Of a stretch of 64,000 nt of DNA, positions 40,246 to 48,317 are shown piece by piece (positions within the stretch are counted from its first letter, which is position 1; every line of letters starts with the position of its first letter). The stretch spans positions 1,123,501 through 1,187,500 of the forward strand of contig NZ_CP060131.1 in assembly GCF_014235185.1 (NCBI RefSeq), written 5' to 3'. The DNA comes from Pseudonocardia petroleophila (GTDB lineage Bacteria; Actinomycetota; Actinomycetes; Mycobacteriales; Pseudonocardiaceae). Both the position numbers and the translations under genes were made by a program. A model generated the notes under the pieces. That model saw only the letters and a list, made by a program, of their open reading frames with translations. It was not told where the DNA came from and made no database searches.

Positions 40246-40987
40246 GGCGCTGCGGTCCGCGGAGGTCCTCTGGGCGGCGTGGCGCAGCGGGGAGCGGATG
40301 GCCGCGCTGCCCGAGCCGCCCGCCGACGAGGCCGCGGGCATGGCGGTGCAGGACGCGCTGCGCACGCTCGTCGGGGAGTCCTACGGGTGGAAGATCGCGG
40401 CGACGTCGGCGGCCGGGCAGGCGCACGTCCGCGTCTCCGGTCCGCTGCCCGGACCGCTGTTCACCCGGTTCCGGTACGGGCCCGGCGACGTCCTGCCGTC
40501 GCACGACCTGCACATGCGCGTGGCGGAGGCCGAGTTCGCGTTCCGCATGGGCGCCGACGTCCGCCCCGGCGACGACGTGCTCGCCGCCGTCGAGGCGCTG
40601 CACCTCGCGGTGGAGCTGCCCGACTCGCGCTACACCGACTTCGCCGCCGTCGGCCCCGCCCAGCTGCTCGCCGACGCCGCGTGCGCGAGCCGGTTCGTGC
40701 TCGGACCGGAGGTCCCGGACTGGCGCGAGGTGGACCTGTCCACAGCGGGGACAGCCCTGTGGATCAACGGAGCGGAGGCCGCCCGCGGCGCCGGTGCGGC
40801 GGTGCTCGGGGACCCGCGGACGGCGCTGGCCTGGCTCGCCGCGGAGCTCCCGCGGTACGGGCACCACCTGCGGGCCGGCGACGTGGTCACCACCGGCACC
40901 ACGACCACGCCCCCGACGATCGGGCCGGGCGACGCGGTCCGCGCCGACTTCGGCGACCTGGGCTCGGTGCCACTCTCCCTGCGCTGA
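40238..40987 (+). CDS. FAH-superfamily / 2-keto-4-pentenoate hydratase-like protein
   Basis: A 249-residue protein like 2-keto-4-pentenoate hydratase or oxalocrotonate decarboxylase (MhpD/DmpH group). It shows GWKIAATS, GPL, acidic metal ligands in VAEAEFAFRMG, ELPDSRY, and the C-terminal GDVVTTGTTTTPPTIGPGDAVRADFGDLG. These enzymes hydrate or decarboxylate dienoate products of aromatic ring cleavage. The GTG start overlaps the malQ stop by 8 bases, an unusual neighbour, so co-translation may be incidental. No other meta-cleavage genes are nearby. Confidence 0.82.
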   Translation: MAEALRSAEVLWAAWRSGERMAALPEPPADEAAGMAVQDALRTLVGESYGWKIAATSAAGQAHVRVSGPLPGPLFTRFRYGPGDVLPSHDLHMRVAEAEFAFRMGADVRPGDDVLAAVEALHLAVELPDSRYTDFAAVGPAQLLADAACASRFVLGPEVPDWREVDLSTAGTALWINGAEAARGAGAAVLGDPRTALAWLAAELPRYGHHLRAGDVVTTGTTTTPPTIGPGDAVRADFGDLGSVPLSLR

Positions 40988-41061
40988 CCCCTCGTGCGCC
41001 TGCGTCTCGCGGCAATCACTGGCCCGTACCGGCCGGGTGATCGTTCCGAGCCGAGCCTCAC

Positions 41062-41077
41062 GGTCGTCCGGACGACC
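41062..41077. promoter_or_regulatory. 16-bp perfect palindrome upstream of the S4 protein gene
   Basis: GGTCGTCCGGACGACC is a perfect palindrome located 50 bases before the GTG at 41127. It could be a repressor site or a small terminator of the preceding gene. Confidence 0.35.
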
Positions 41078-41126
41078 ACCGCGCTCAGTTCGTGGCGATC
41101 ATGCAGCGGTAGGGCATCATCGGGCC

Positions 41127-41492
41127 GTGGAGTCGAGCCGACTGGACCGCTGGCTGTGGGCGGTGCGCCTGACCAAGACCCGCCCGGACGCCGCGACGGC
41201 CTGCCGGGCCGGCCACGTCCGCGTCAACGACCGGCCCGCGAAGCCGGCCACCCCGGTGAGCCCCGGCGACGAGGTCCGGGCGCGCGTCAACGACGTCACG
41301 CGGGTCGTCGAGGTGGTGCGGATCCTGCCGCGCCGCGTCGGGGCCGCCGACGCCGCCACCTGCTACGTCGACCACACCCCCGCACCCCCGCCGGAGATGG
41401 CGATCCCGGTGGCCCGCCGCGACCGCGGCGCCGGCCGCCCGACCAAGCGCGAGCGGCGCGAGATCGACGAGTTCCGCAGCGGCGGGCTCTGA
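41127..41492 (+). CDS. S4-domain RNA-binding protein (Hsp15/RqcP-like)
   Basis: A 121-residue protein. The S4 RNA-binding domain occupies residues 1-60 (RLDRWLWAVRLTKTRPDAATACRAGHVRVN then PGDEV), with a basic tail (RRDRGAGRPTKRERREIDEF) typical of Hsp15 family members. These bind 50S subunits carrying stalled peptidyl-tRNA. GTG 41127 is chosen because CATCAT lies 6 bases upstream (leaderless pattern) and it matches the usual N-terminus of the family. Confidence 0.88.
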   Translation: MESSRLDRWLWAVRLTKTRPDAATACRAGHVRVNDRPAKPATPVSPGDEVRARVNDVTRVVEVVRILPRRVGAADAATCYVDHTPAPPPEMAIPVARRDRGAGRPTKRERREIDEFRSGGL

Positions 41493-41518
41493 GCGATCCG
41501 GTCGCGCCTCGGCGGGTC

Positions 41519-42121
41519 CTACGAGGATGTCGTCACGGTCGGCTCGATGGTGATCGTCGACGGTAGCGTCGTGGTCGGATCCGGGGTGCCCTCGTCGACC
41601 GGCGGTTGCGTCGTCGTCACCGGAGGACGTGTGGTGGTAGGCGGTACAACAACGATGGGCGGGTCCGCGGTGATCGGCGGAGGCGGGGTGTACGTGACCG
41701 TCGCGTCCGTCTCGCACACCATCTGCACGACCGACCCCTGCTCCGGCGGCAGGATCCGGATCACCACCTCCCCCTCGTCCTCGCTGCCGACGTTGCAGGG
41801 CAATCCCTGCAGCGCGTCGAGGCTCTCGATCCCGTCCCCTGCCGGCCCGCGCGGCCCTCGCGGACCCGTCGGCCCGGTCAGGCTCGCAGCCTGGCTCAGG
41901 GCGATCGCGTACTCCTGGAACGGGCCCCGTGTGGCGCACCGCCCGCCGCGTTGCGGGTCGACGACGCGGAGCATCCCGGTCCTGGTGCTGACGCAGCCGT
42001 GGAGCGCCTCGCCGCCGCTGTTCGAGCCAGCTGCGTACGCGACGGTCAGCGTCCCTGCCACCACCACCCCGACCGCGGCGCAGGACACGACGACGAGGGC
42101 ACGGCGGGACAACCGGTTCAC
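41519..42121 (-). CDS. Secreted protein with short collagen-like segment and Thr/Pro-rich tail
   Basis: A 200-residue exported protein of unknown function. A signal peptide (RRALVVVSCAAVGVVVAGTLTVAYAAG) is followed by a small domain with LHGCVSTRTGMLRVVDP. Next is a collagen-like stretch GPTGPRGPRGPAGDG, then a second small domain with two Cys, and a final ~55 residues of Pro/Thr/Val low complexity resembling a wall-spanning or O-glycosylated tail. No sorting signal or membrane anchor is present. Four Cys could form two disulfides outside the cell. Confidence 0.7.
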   Translation of the reverse strand: MNRLSRRALVVVSCAAVGVVVAGTLTVAYAAGSNSGGEALHGCVSTRTGMLRVVDPQRGGRCATRGPFQEYAIALSQAASLTGPTGPRGPRGPAGDGIESLDALQGLPCNVGSEDEGEVVIRILPPEQGSVVQMVCETDATVTYTPPPPITADPPIVVVPPTTTRPPVTTTQPPVDEGTPDPTTTLPSTITIEPTVTTSS

Positions 42122-42181
42122 GAGTTCTCCGATACGGACGGCGCTGGGGGCGCTACAAGATCGCCTCGCCCGGTGCGTCCG

Positions 42182-43135
42182 TTACGTGCCCTGGGGCACG
42201 ACGACCGCCACCACCGGCCGCTCCCCGCGCTCCCGCAGGCCCAGCGCCGTCACCGAGGCGACGATGACCGCCAGCCCGACCCACTGCGTCCACACCAGCT
42301 CGGTCCCGAGCAGCGTGACGCCGATGAGCGCCGCCGTCACCGGGAAGGCCATCTCCGCGAGCGTGGCGCGGGCGGCGGGGGTGGAGCGCAGGCCGACGTA
42401 GTACAGCGCCAGCCCGAGCAGGCCGGGGATCAGGGCGAGCAGCGCCAGCGGGCCGAGCTGGGCGGGCGTGACGGCGACGGGGCCGCCGGTCAGGGCGAGC
42501 ACGACCGCGCTCGCCGGGAGCCCGATCGCGAACCGCAGCACCGTGACGTCCCGGCTGGAGATCCGCACGCTGACCAGGCGCCCCAGCACCGTGCCCACGG
42601 CCCACAGCGCCGCGGCGCCGACGGCGAGCAGGGCCGCGGTGACCGCCTGGGGCGCCGCGGACAGCGGGTCGCGGAACGCCATCAGCCACGCCCCGGCCAG
42701 TGCGGGCACCGCGAACAGCCAGTACCGGCCGCGCACCCGTTCCCCGATCAGCGCCGCGGCCACGGCGACCGCGATCAGCGGCTGGAGCTTCTGCAGGACG
42801 ACGGGCGTCACCGGGTCGCCGTAGCGGAAGGCCTCGGTGAACAGCGCGGTCGCGACGGCCGACGCCCCCGCCCCGATCACGACGAGCGCCGCGCGCTCCC
42901 GCCCGGACGCCGCGCGGAAGGCCCGGTACGCGGCGGGCAGGAACGGCACCAGCACCACGACGATGATCAGGTGCTCCCAGAACACGATCGTCGCGGCCGG
43001 GAGCGCGCCGGCCAGCGGCTGGCGCAGCAGGGCGTCGGTCCCCCACAGCGCCGCGGCGAGCGCCACCAACCAGGTGCGATCGGGCCGCGCGGGATCGGAA
43101 GTGCCGGAAACGGGCGTTGCCCCCAGTCGGTCCAC
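42182..43135 (-). CDS. EamA/DMT family transporter
   Basis: A 317-residue membrane protein with about ten hydrophobic helices in two EamA repeats (first near LAAALWGTDALLRQ, second near LAVGAAALWAVGTVLGR). Members export amino acids, purines or other metabolites; the substrate is unknown. The GTG at 43135 lies within a strong hairpin (43113-43152) that looks like the terminator of the upstream gene, so translation may start further in. Confidence 0.82.
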   Translation of the reverse strand: MDRLGATPVSGTSDPARPDRTWLVALAAALWGTDALLRQPLAGALPAATIVFWEHLIIVVVLVPFLPAAYRAFRAASGRERAALVVIGAGASAVATALFTEAFRYGDPVTPVVLQKLQPLIAVAVAAALIGERVRGRYWLFAVPALAGAWLMAFRDPLSAAPQAVTAALLAVGAAALWAVGTVLGRLVSVRISSRDVTVLRFAIGLPASAVVLALTGGPVAVTPAQLGPLALLALIPGLLGLALYYVGLRSTPAARATLAEMAFPVTAALIGVTLLGTELVWTQWVGLAVIVASVTALGLRERGERPVVAVVVPQGT

Positions 43136-43152
43136 GACTGGGGGGCAACGCC
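43113..43152 (-). terminator. Hairpin after the LPVTG protein gene, overlapping the EamA gene start
   Basis: The arms GGCGTTGCCCCCAGTC (43113-43128) and GACTGGGGGGCAACGCC (43136-43152) pair over 16 bp with one bulged base. It lies 38 bases beyond the stop of the minus-strand gene ending at 43190 and spans the annotated EamA GTG. Confidence 0.6.
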
Positions 43153-43189
43153 GGAGAGCTCCGATCGATACCGGAGCGGGGGAGATCGA

Positions 43190-44098
43190 TCAGCCGGTGA
43201 CCGGGAGGCTGGCCTGCACCACGGTCGGGGACGGGGCCACGCCGGGCGCGTCGTCGGTCGAGTCGGCGTCGTCGCCGTTGTCGCCCGAGCCGTTGTCGTC
43301 GCCGTCGGAGTAGTCGTCGTCCTTGCCGTCGCCGTCGTCGCCGTCGTCGCCGCGGTCGGTGCAGGTGGCGGAGCCGACGGTGACGGTCTGCAGCGCGCCG
43401 TCCAGGTCGCCGCCGAGCGCGTCGGTCAGCTGGGTGAGGACGTCCTGCTCGGTGGCCAGGGTCGTCGGCAGCTCGACACCGAGCAGGTCGCCCAGCACCG
43501 GCAGCTGCGCCCGGTCCTCGGAGTCGAGGGTCTCGTTGACGCCGTCGCCGCGGCCCGGGAGGACCTTCAGCTCGATGCCGGTCACGGTCAGCGAGCCGTC
43601 GGCGTTGCGCGTCTGGTCGTTGAGGGTGACGGTGGCCAGCGGCGAGAGGTTGATCTCGGTGCCCGGGACGGCGGTCTCGGGGAGCGGCTGGCCGAGCAGG
43701 GTGCCGTTGACGATCTGCAGCCCGGACTCGTCGGGGTCGGCGTCCTCGCAGTGGGTGCGGATGACGTCCGCGCGCAGGATGTTCAGCAGCTCGACGCGGG
43801 CGACGCTGGTGTCGGAACGCCCGGCCTCGGCCGAGGCGTTCAGCACGCCCACGAAGATGCCGGCGGCGTCGTCGGGGGTGCGCTCACCCAGCCCGAGCAC
43901 CTCCTTGCTGACGTATTCGCCGTCGAAGGACTCGACGCCTGCGGGGAGCGGGGCGATGTCCAGCAGCCCGGAGGCCGAGATCGCGTACGCGGAGTCGTTG
44001 AACGACTCCTCGTCGGCGAACGCCGGAGAGGCCCCCAGCAGCAGAGCGGCCGACACGGCCACGGTGGCGCCGGCACCGACGATCTTCTTGTTCCTCAC
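43190..44098 (-). CDS. Exported protein ending in LPVTG (choice-of-anchor-P-like)
   Basis: A 302-residue exported protein. The signal peptide (VAVSAALLLGASPAFADE) is followed by a ~210-residue beta-rich domain with ISASGLLDIAPLPA, SVARVELLNIL and LTVTGIELKVL. That pattern is seen in actinobacterial choice-of-anchor P proteins. A Gly/Asp-rich linker (DDGDDGDGKDDD...) leads to SLPVTG. The protein stops directly after LPVTG with no hydrophobic helix or positive tail, so the sorting signal is incomplete. GTG 44098 is preferred (AAGGGGA upstream) over TTG 44116. Confidence 0.72.
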   Translation of the reverse strand: MRNKKIVGAGATVAVSAALLLGASPAFADEESFNDSAYAISASGLLDIAPLPAGVESFDGEYVSKEVLGLGERTPDDAAGIFVGVLNASAEAGRSDTSVARVELLNILRADVIRTHCEDADPDESGLQIVNGTLLGQPLPETAVPGTEINLSPLATVTLNDQTRNADGSLTVTGIELKVLPGRGDGVNETLDSEDRAQLPVLGDLLGVELPTTLATEQDVLTQLTDALGGDLDGALQTVTVGSATCTDRGDDGDDGDGKDDDYSDGDDNGSGDNGDDADSTDDAPGVAPSPTVVQASLPVTG

Positions 44099-44112
44099 GT
44101 ACGTGATCCCCT

Positions 44113-44946
44113 TCAATCCTGATCGATCATGACGAGCGTGCCGAGCGGCACCTCGACGAGTTCATCGAGCGCGTCCTGCGGGACGCGGATGCAGCCGTTG
44201 CTGGCGGCCGAGCCGAATCCGTCTGCGGTCGGCCACGTGTGGATCGCGACGGTGCCCGGACCGCCGCCGAAGGTGTCGAGCGTCGGGCTGTGCGCCCCGA
44301 GCGGGAGGATCACCGGCGAGAAGTCCTGCGCCGGGTCGGTGAACGCGCCGAGGATGAAGGTGCGGCCGACGGGCGTCGGGGTGTCGGGCGCGCCGATGCC
44401 GATCTCCCACTCCCCGACGACGGACTCCTCGCGCAGCAGCTGCATCGTCAGCGAGCCCAGGTGCACCTCGACGCGGTACGGCGTGGTCGCGCGCTCCATG
44501 TCGGCGCTGCGGACCCAGCCGGTGGAGCCGAAGGGCTTCGACGGCAGCAGGATCTGCACCCAGTCGCCCTGCTCGGCGATCACCGGGAACCAGACGTCGC
44601 CGAACTGCGTCGGCTCGACGCGTGCGATCGGGGCACCCTCGGGGGCGTCGTGCACCGGCGTCTGGCGCTCCGGGTGCACGACGATCCCGTCGGTCGCCAC
44701 CCCGGCGGCCGGGTCGACCGGCGCGCCCTCGACGACGCCGTAGGTGTCGGCCAGCGGCAGCGCCGCGATGTCGACGACCGGGGGCGCGTCGGAGCCCGCG
44801 GTGGAGGCGGGCCCGCTGCCCAGGAACGTGAACCCGAGGATCACCACGAGCACCAGCGCGACACCCCCGACCACCCAGGGGAGGAACGCCGGCCGTGACG
44901 ACGACCGCGGACGGTCCGTGCGGACGGGGAGCGAATGCCGAGTCAT
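44113..44946 (-). CDS. L,D-transpeptidase (YkuD domain)
   Basis: A 277-residue membrane-anchored or exported enzyme. One N-terminal hydrophobic helix is at residues 24-44, followed by an SH3-like segment (VHDAPEGAPIARVEPTQFGDVWFPV). The YkuD catalytic domain follows, with His236 and SNGCIRVP (Cys252, Arg254). It makes 3-3 cross-links in peptidoglycan or attaches wall proteins. It lies 14 bases before the gene for the LPVTG-ending protein on the same strand, so the two are probably co-transcribed as wall-related functions. Confidence 0.9.
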   Translation of the reverse strand: MTRHSLPVRTDRPRSSSRPAFLPWVVGGVALVLVVILGFTFLGSGPASTAGSDAPPVVDIAALPLADTYGVVEGAPVDPAAGVATDGIVVHPERQTPVHDAPEGAPIARVEPTQFGDVWFPVIAEQGDWVQILLPSKPFGSTGWVRSADMERATTPYRVEVHLGSLTMQLLREESVVGEWEIGIGAPDTPTPVGRTFILGAFTDPAQDFSPVILPLGAHSPTLDTFGGGPGTVAIHTWPTADGFGSAASNGCIRVPQDALDELVEVPLGTLVMIDQD

Positions 44947-45140
44947 GACCCACCCAACCGGGGCAGTGCGAACGGGGAAGGTGCCGCAGAAGAGTGACGG
45001 CATCCGCTCATCGAGTGCGACGAAAAGGCTATATCGGGCACTTCGGTACGCGAACGAGGGACCCCGACACGCTCTGTCGTCGCTCGGGCGCTCTGAGGGA
45101 TCGGCACGATCACCCCAACGAGGGGGTATCGAACGAGTGA

Positions 45141-45165
45141 CGGCCGATTCCATGAGAATCGGCCG
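45141..45165. promoter_or_regulatory. Palindrome immediately before the dehydratase start codon
   Basis: CGGCCGATTC-CATGA-GAATCGGCCG has perfect 10-bp arms and directly abuts the ATG at 45166. It could be an operator or an RNA hairpin limiting ribosome access. The 219-base gap upstream also contains AT-rich promoter-like sequence (GGCTATATC, 45027-45035). Confidence 0.55.
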
Positions 45166-46128
45166 ATGACCCCGCTCCCCACCGTCGACGACGTCCGCGC
45201 AGCCGCCGAACGGCTGCGGGGCCACGCCCACCGGACCCCCGTCCTCACCTCGCGGCGGGTCGACGAGGCCCTCCTGACCTCGGTGTTCTTCAAGTGCGAG
45301 AACTTCCAGCGGATGGGGGCGTTCAAGTTCCGGGGCGCGTTCAACGCTCTGTCACGATTGGATGACGGCGCCCGCCGCCGGGGGGTCGTCGCGTACTCCT
45401 CGGGCAACCACGCGCAGGCGATCGCGCTCTCCGCACGGATCCTCGGCGTCCCCGCGACGATCGTGATGCCGCACGACGCCCCGGCGAGCAAGGTGGCCGC
45501 CACGCTCGGTTACGGCGCCGAGGTCGTGCGGTACGACCGCGTCACCGAGGACCGCGAGGCCATCGGCGCCGGCATCGCCGCCGAGCGCGGGCTGACGCTG
45601 GTCCCGCCCTACGACCACCCCGACGTCATCGCCGGGCAGGGCACCGCCGCGCTGGAGCTGTTCACCGACGTCGGCGAGCTGGACGCGCTGTTCGTCTGCC
45701 TCGGCGGCGGCGGGCTGCTGGCCGGGTCGGCGCTCGCGGCGCGGGCCCTGTCCCCCGGCTGCCGGCTCTACGGCGTCGAGCCGGAGGCGGGCGACGACGG
45801 GCGGCGCTCGTTCCGCAGCGGCGCGATCGTGCACATCCCGACGCCCGACACGATCGCCGACGGCGCGCAGACCCAGCACCTCGGCGAGCTGACGTTCCCG
45901 ATCATCCGCCGCGACGTCACCGACGTCCTCACCGTCTCCGACGCCGAGCTCGTCGACGCGATGCGGGTGTTCGCGAGCACCCTCAAGATCGTCGTCGAGC
46001 CGACGGGCTGCCTCGCGTTCGCGGCGGCCCGCCGGCTCGCGCCGACGCTGCGGGGACAGCGGATCGGGGTGATCGTCAGCGGCGGCAACGTCGACCTCGA
46101 CCGCTACGCCGCGCTGCTCACCTCGTGA
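45166..46128 (+). CDS. PLP-dependent threonine/serine dehydratase-like
   Basis: A 320-residue fold-type II PLP enzyme. The Schiff-base lysine is Lys54 in [18 protein letters not shown] is the cofactor/substrate loop, and the glycine loop for the PLP phosphate is GGGGLL. It lacks the C-terminal ACT-like regulatory domain of biosynthetic IlvA, so it is a catabolic threonine/serine dehydratase or hydroxyaspartate ammonia-lyase. A 10-bp-arm palindrome ends at the start codon. The 3' end overlaps the convergent epoxide hydrolase by 11 bases. Confidence 0.88.
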   Translation: MTPLPTVDDVRAAAERLRGHAHRTPVLTSRRVDEALLTSVFFKCENFQRMGAFKFRGAFNALSRLDDGARRRGVVAYSSGNHAQAIALSARILGVPATIVMPHDAPASKVAATLGYGAEVVRYDRVTEDREAIGAGIAAERGLTLVPPYDHPDVIAGQGTAALELFTDVGELDALFVCLGGGGLLAGSALAARALSPGCRLYGVEPEAGDDGRRSFRSGAIVHIPTPDTIADGAQTQHLGELTFPIIRRDVTDVLTVSDAELVDAMRVFASTLKIVVEPTGCLAFAAARRLAPTLRGQRIGVIVSGGNVDLDRYAALLTS

Positions 46129-47254
46129 CCGGGGCCGCCGCGAAGAAGGTCCGCAGATCCCCCACCACCGCGTCCGGGCGCTCCATCGCGGCGAAGTGCC
46201 CGCCGTCGGGGAACCGGCTCCAGTGCACGATGCCGCTGTTGTCGCGCTCGGCGAACGCGCGGATCGTCTGGAAGTCGTCGGCGAACACCGCCACCCCGGT
46301 CCGGGCGGAGCTGACCCGCGGCTCGGCCCCGCTGCGCGCGTCCTCCAGGTAGGAGCGCGCCGCCGTCGCCGAGGTGTTCGTGAACCAGTACAGCGAGACC
46401 TGGGTGAGGACCTGGTCGCGGGTGACGAGGCTGGTGCCGTTGCCGAAGGACTCGAACAGCTCGCTGTAGGCGAGCTGGCCGACCGGGGAGTCCGACAGCC
46501 CGGCGGCGACGGTCTGCGGCCGCGACGCGTTCATCGCGTTGTAGCCGCCGACCGACTGGAACCACTGCATGTGCTCCAGCCCGGCGTAGTCGGCGGGTTC
46601 CAGGGCCTCGAACTCCGCCGGGTCGCCCGAGGGGAACGAGAACAGCTGCAGGACGTGCAGCCCGAGGAAGCCGGGCGGGTCGAGCAGGCCCAGCTCCCGA
46701 GCGATGATCGCGCCCATGTCGCTGCCGTGGACGCCGTAGCTCGCGTAGCCCAGGCTCCGCATCAGCGCGTCGAAGGTGCGGGCGGTGCGGGCGGAGGTCC
46801 AGCCGCGGTCGACCACCGGCGTGCTGAACCCGAAGCCCGGGATCGACGGGACGACGACGGAGAACGCGTCCTCCGCCCTCCCGCCGTGGGCCACCGGGTC
46901 GGTCAGCGGCCCGATCACGTCGAGGAAGTCGGCGAACGAGCCCGGGTAGGTGTGCACCAGCAGCAGCGGCGTGGCGTCCGCCTCGGCCGACGGCACGTGC
47001 AGGAAGTGCACGGTCTGCCCGTCGATCTCGGTGAGGTACTGGGGGAAGGCGTTCATCCGCGCCTCCTGGGCCCGCCAGTCGAACGCGGTGCGCCAGTGCT
47101 CGACGGTCTCCTGCAGGTGGTGGTTGGGCACGCCGTAGTCCCAGTCGTCGCCGGGGGCGGGGCGCGGCAGCCGGGTGCGGGCGAGGCGGTCGGCGAGGTC
47201 GTCCAGGTCGGCCTGGGGGATCTCGACGCGGAAGGGGCGGGGGTTCTCGGTCAT
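46118..47254 (-). CDS. Epoxide hydrolase (EHN domain)
   Basis: A 378-residue alpha/beta hydrolase with the N-terminal EHN domain ([24 protein letters not shown]). The core has HTYPGS (oxyanion), [10 protein letters not shown], the nucleophile Asp179 in HGSDMG, and a late [13 protein letters not shown] with the catalytic His. Tyr residues of the cap are present. It opens epoxides to diols, often in detoxification. It is divergent from the WYL regulator at 47298 with an operator-like palindrome between, so it is likely under its control. Confidence 0.9.
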   Translation of the reverse strand: MTENPRPFRVEIPQADLDDLADRLARTRLPRPAPGDDWDYGVPNHHLQETVEHWRTAFDWRAQEARMNAFPQYLTEIDGQTVHFLHVPSAEADATPLLLVHTYPGSFADFLDVIGPLTDPVAHGGRAEDAFSVVVPSIPGFGFSTPVVDRGWTSARTARTFDALMRSLGYASYGVHGSDMGAIIARELGLLDPPGFLGLHVLQLFSFPSGDPAEFEALEPADYAGLEHMQWFQSVGGYNAMNASRPQTVAAGLSDSPVGQLAYSELFESFGNGTSLVTRDQVLTQVSLYWFTNTSATAARSYLEDARSGAEPRVSSARTGVAVFADDFQTIRAFAERDNSGIVHWSRFPDGGHFAAMERPDAVVGDLRTFFAAAPVTR

Positions 47255-47275
47255 GGGAGCACCGTAGGAAGGAAT

Positions 47276-47294
47276 GCGGAACGGTACGTTCCGC
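47276..47294. promoter_or_regulatory. Operator overlapping the -10 of the WYL regulator
   Basis: GCGGAACG-GTA-CGTTCCGC has 8-bp perfect arms and contains TACGTT (47285-47290), the -10 element located 7 bases before GTG 47298. Binding here would block the promoter; the site is also 22 bases from the divergent epoxide hydrolase start. Confidence 0.6.
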
Positions 47295-47297
47295 TTC

Positions 47298-48263
47298 GTG
47301 CACGAGACCACCTCCCGGATCCTCAGCCTGCTCGCCCTGCTGCAGGTGCGGCCCCGCTGGACCGGGCCCGAGCTCGCCGAGCGGCTCAGCGTCACCACCC
47401 GGACGATCCGCAACGACGTCAACCGCCTGCGCGAGCTCGGCTACCCCGTCGACGCCGAACTCGGCTCGCACGGGTCCTACCGGCTCGGGCCGGGGGCCAA
47501 GCTCCCGCCGCTGCTCCTCGACGACGAGGAGGCCGTCGCCGTCGCGGTCGGCCTGCGGGCGGCCACCGGGATCGCCGGCATCGAGGAGAGCAGCGCCCGG
47601 GCGCTGACCAAGCTCGAGCACGTGCTGCCGCACCACCTGCGCCGCCAGGTGGGCGCGGTCCACGAGGCCACCACGCGCGCCCCGGACAACACCGACACCG
47701 ACGTCGAGGACCCGACGGTGGACCCGGCCGTCCTCACCGCGGTGGCGAGCGCGATCCGCGACACCGAGTGGCTGCGCTTCGACCACCCCGGCTCCGACGT
47801 GCCGCTCGTCGTCGAGCCGTACCGGCTGGTCAGCTGGGTGCGCCGCTGGTACCTCGTCGCGCGCGACCCGGCCTCCGGCGCGTGGCGGACGTTCCGCGTC
47901 GACCGGCTCACCCTGCGGATGGCGACCCACCGCCGCTTCACCCCCACCCCGCTGCCCGGCGGCGACTACACCGCCTTCGTCCTGCGCGACGTCGCCTCCA
48001 CCGGCTGGAGCGTGCACGCCCGGATCACCGTCCACGCGCCCGCCGACGCGGTGCTGGCCCGGATCAACCCGACCGTCGGGGTGGTGGAGGCCCTCGACGC
48101 CTCGACGTGCGTGCTGATGACCGGGGCCGACAGCCTGGAGATGATCGCGGTCTACGTCGGCATGCTCGGGCTCGACTTCCGCGTCACCGAGCCGCCCGCG
48201 CTGGTCGAGCACCTGCGCGTGCTCGCGGAGCGCTACGCCCGCGCCCTGCCGGACGGGCCCTGA
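47298..48263 (+). CDS. YafY-like HTH/WYL-domain transcriptional regulator
   Basis: A 321-residue regulator. The N-terminal helix-turn-helix ([26 protein letters not shown]) is followed by a WYL domain ([17 protein letters not shown]) and a C-terminal WCX-like segment. The GTG at 47298 is preferred over ATG 47274, because the upstream ATG lies beside an operator palindrome and TACGTT precedes the GTG by 7 bases. It is divergent from epoxide hydrolase and probably controls it and itself. Confidence 0.88.
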   Translation: MHETTSRILSLLALLQVRPRWTGPELAERLSVTTRTIRNDVNRLRELGYPVDAELGSHGSYRLGPGAKLPPLLLDDEEAVAVAVGLRAATGIAGIEESSARALTKLEHVLPHHLRRQVGAVHEATTRAPDNTDTDVEDPTVDPAVLTAVASAIRDTEWLRFDHPGSDVPLVVEPYRLVSWVRRWYLVARDPASGAWRTFRVDRLTLRMATHRRFTPTPLPGGDYTAFVLRDVASTGWSVHARITVHAPADAVLARINPTVGVVEALDASTCVLMTGADSLEMIAVYVGMLGLDFRVTEPPALVEHLRVLAERYARALPDGP

Positions 48264-48317
48264 CGCGCGCCGTCCCCACATCGGTGACCTGCTCCGTGGG
48301 CCGGGGAACACCGCCGG

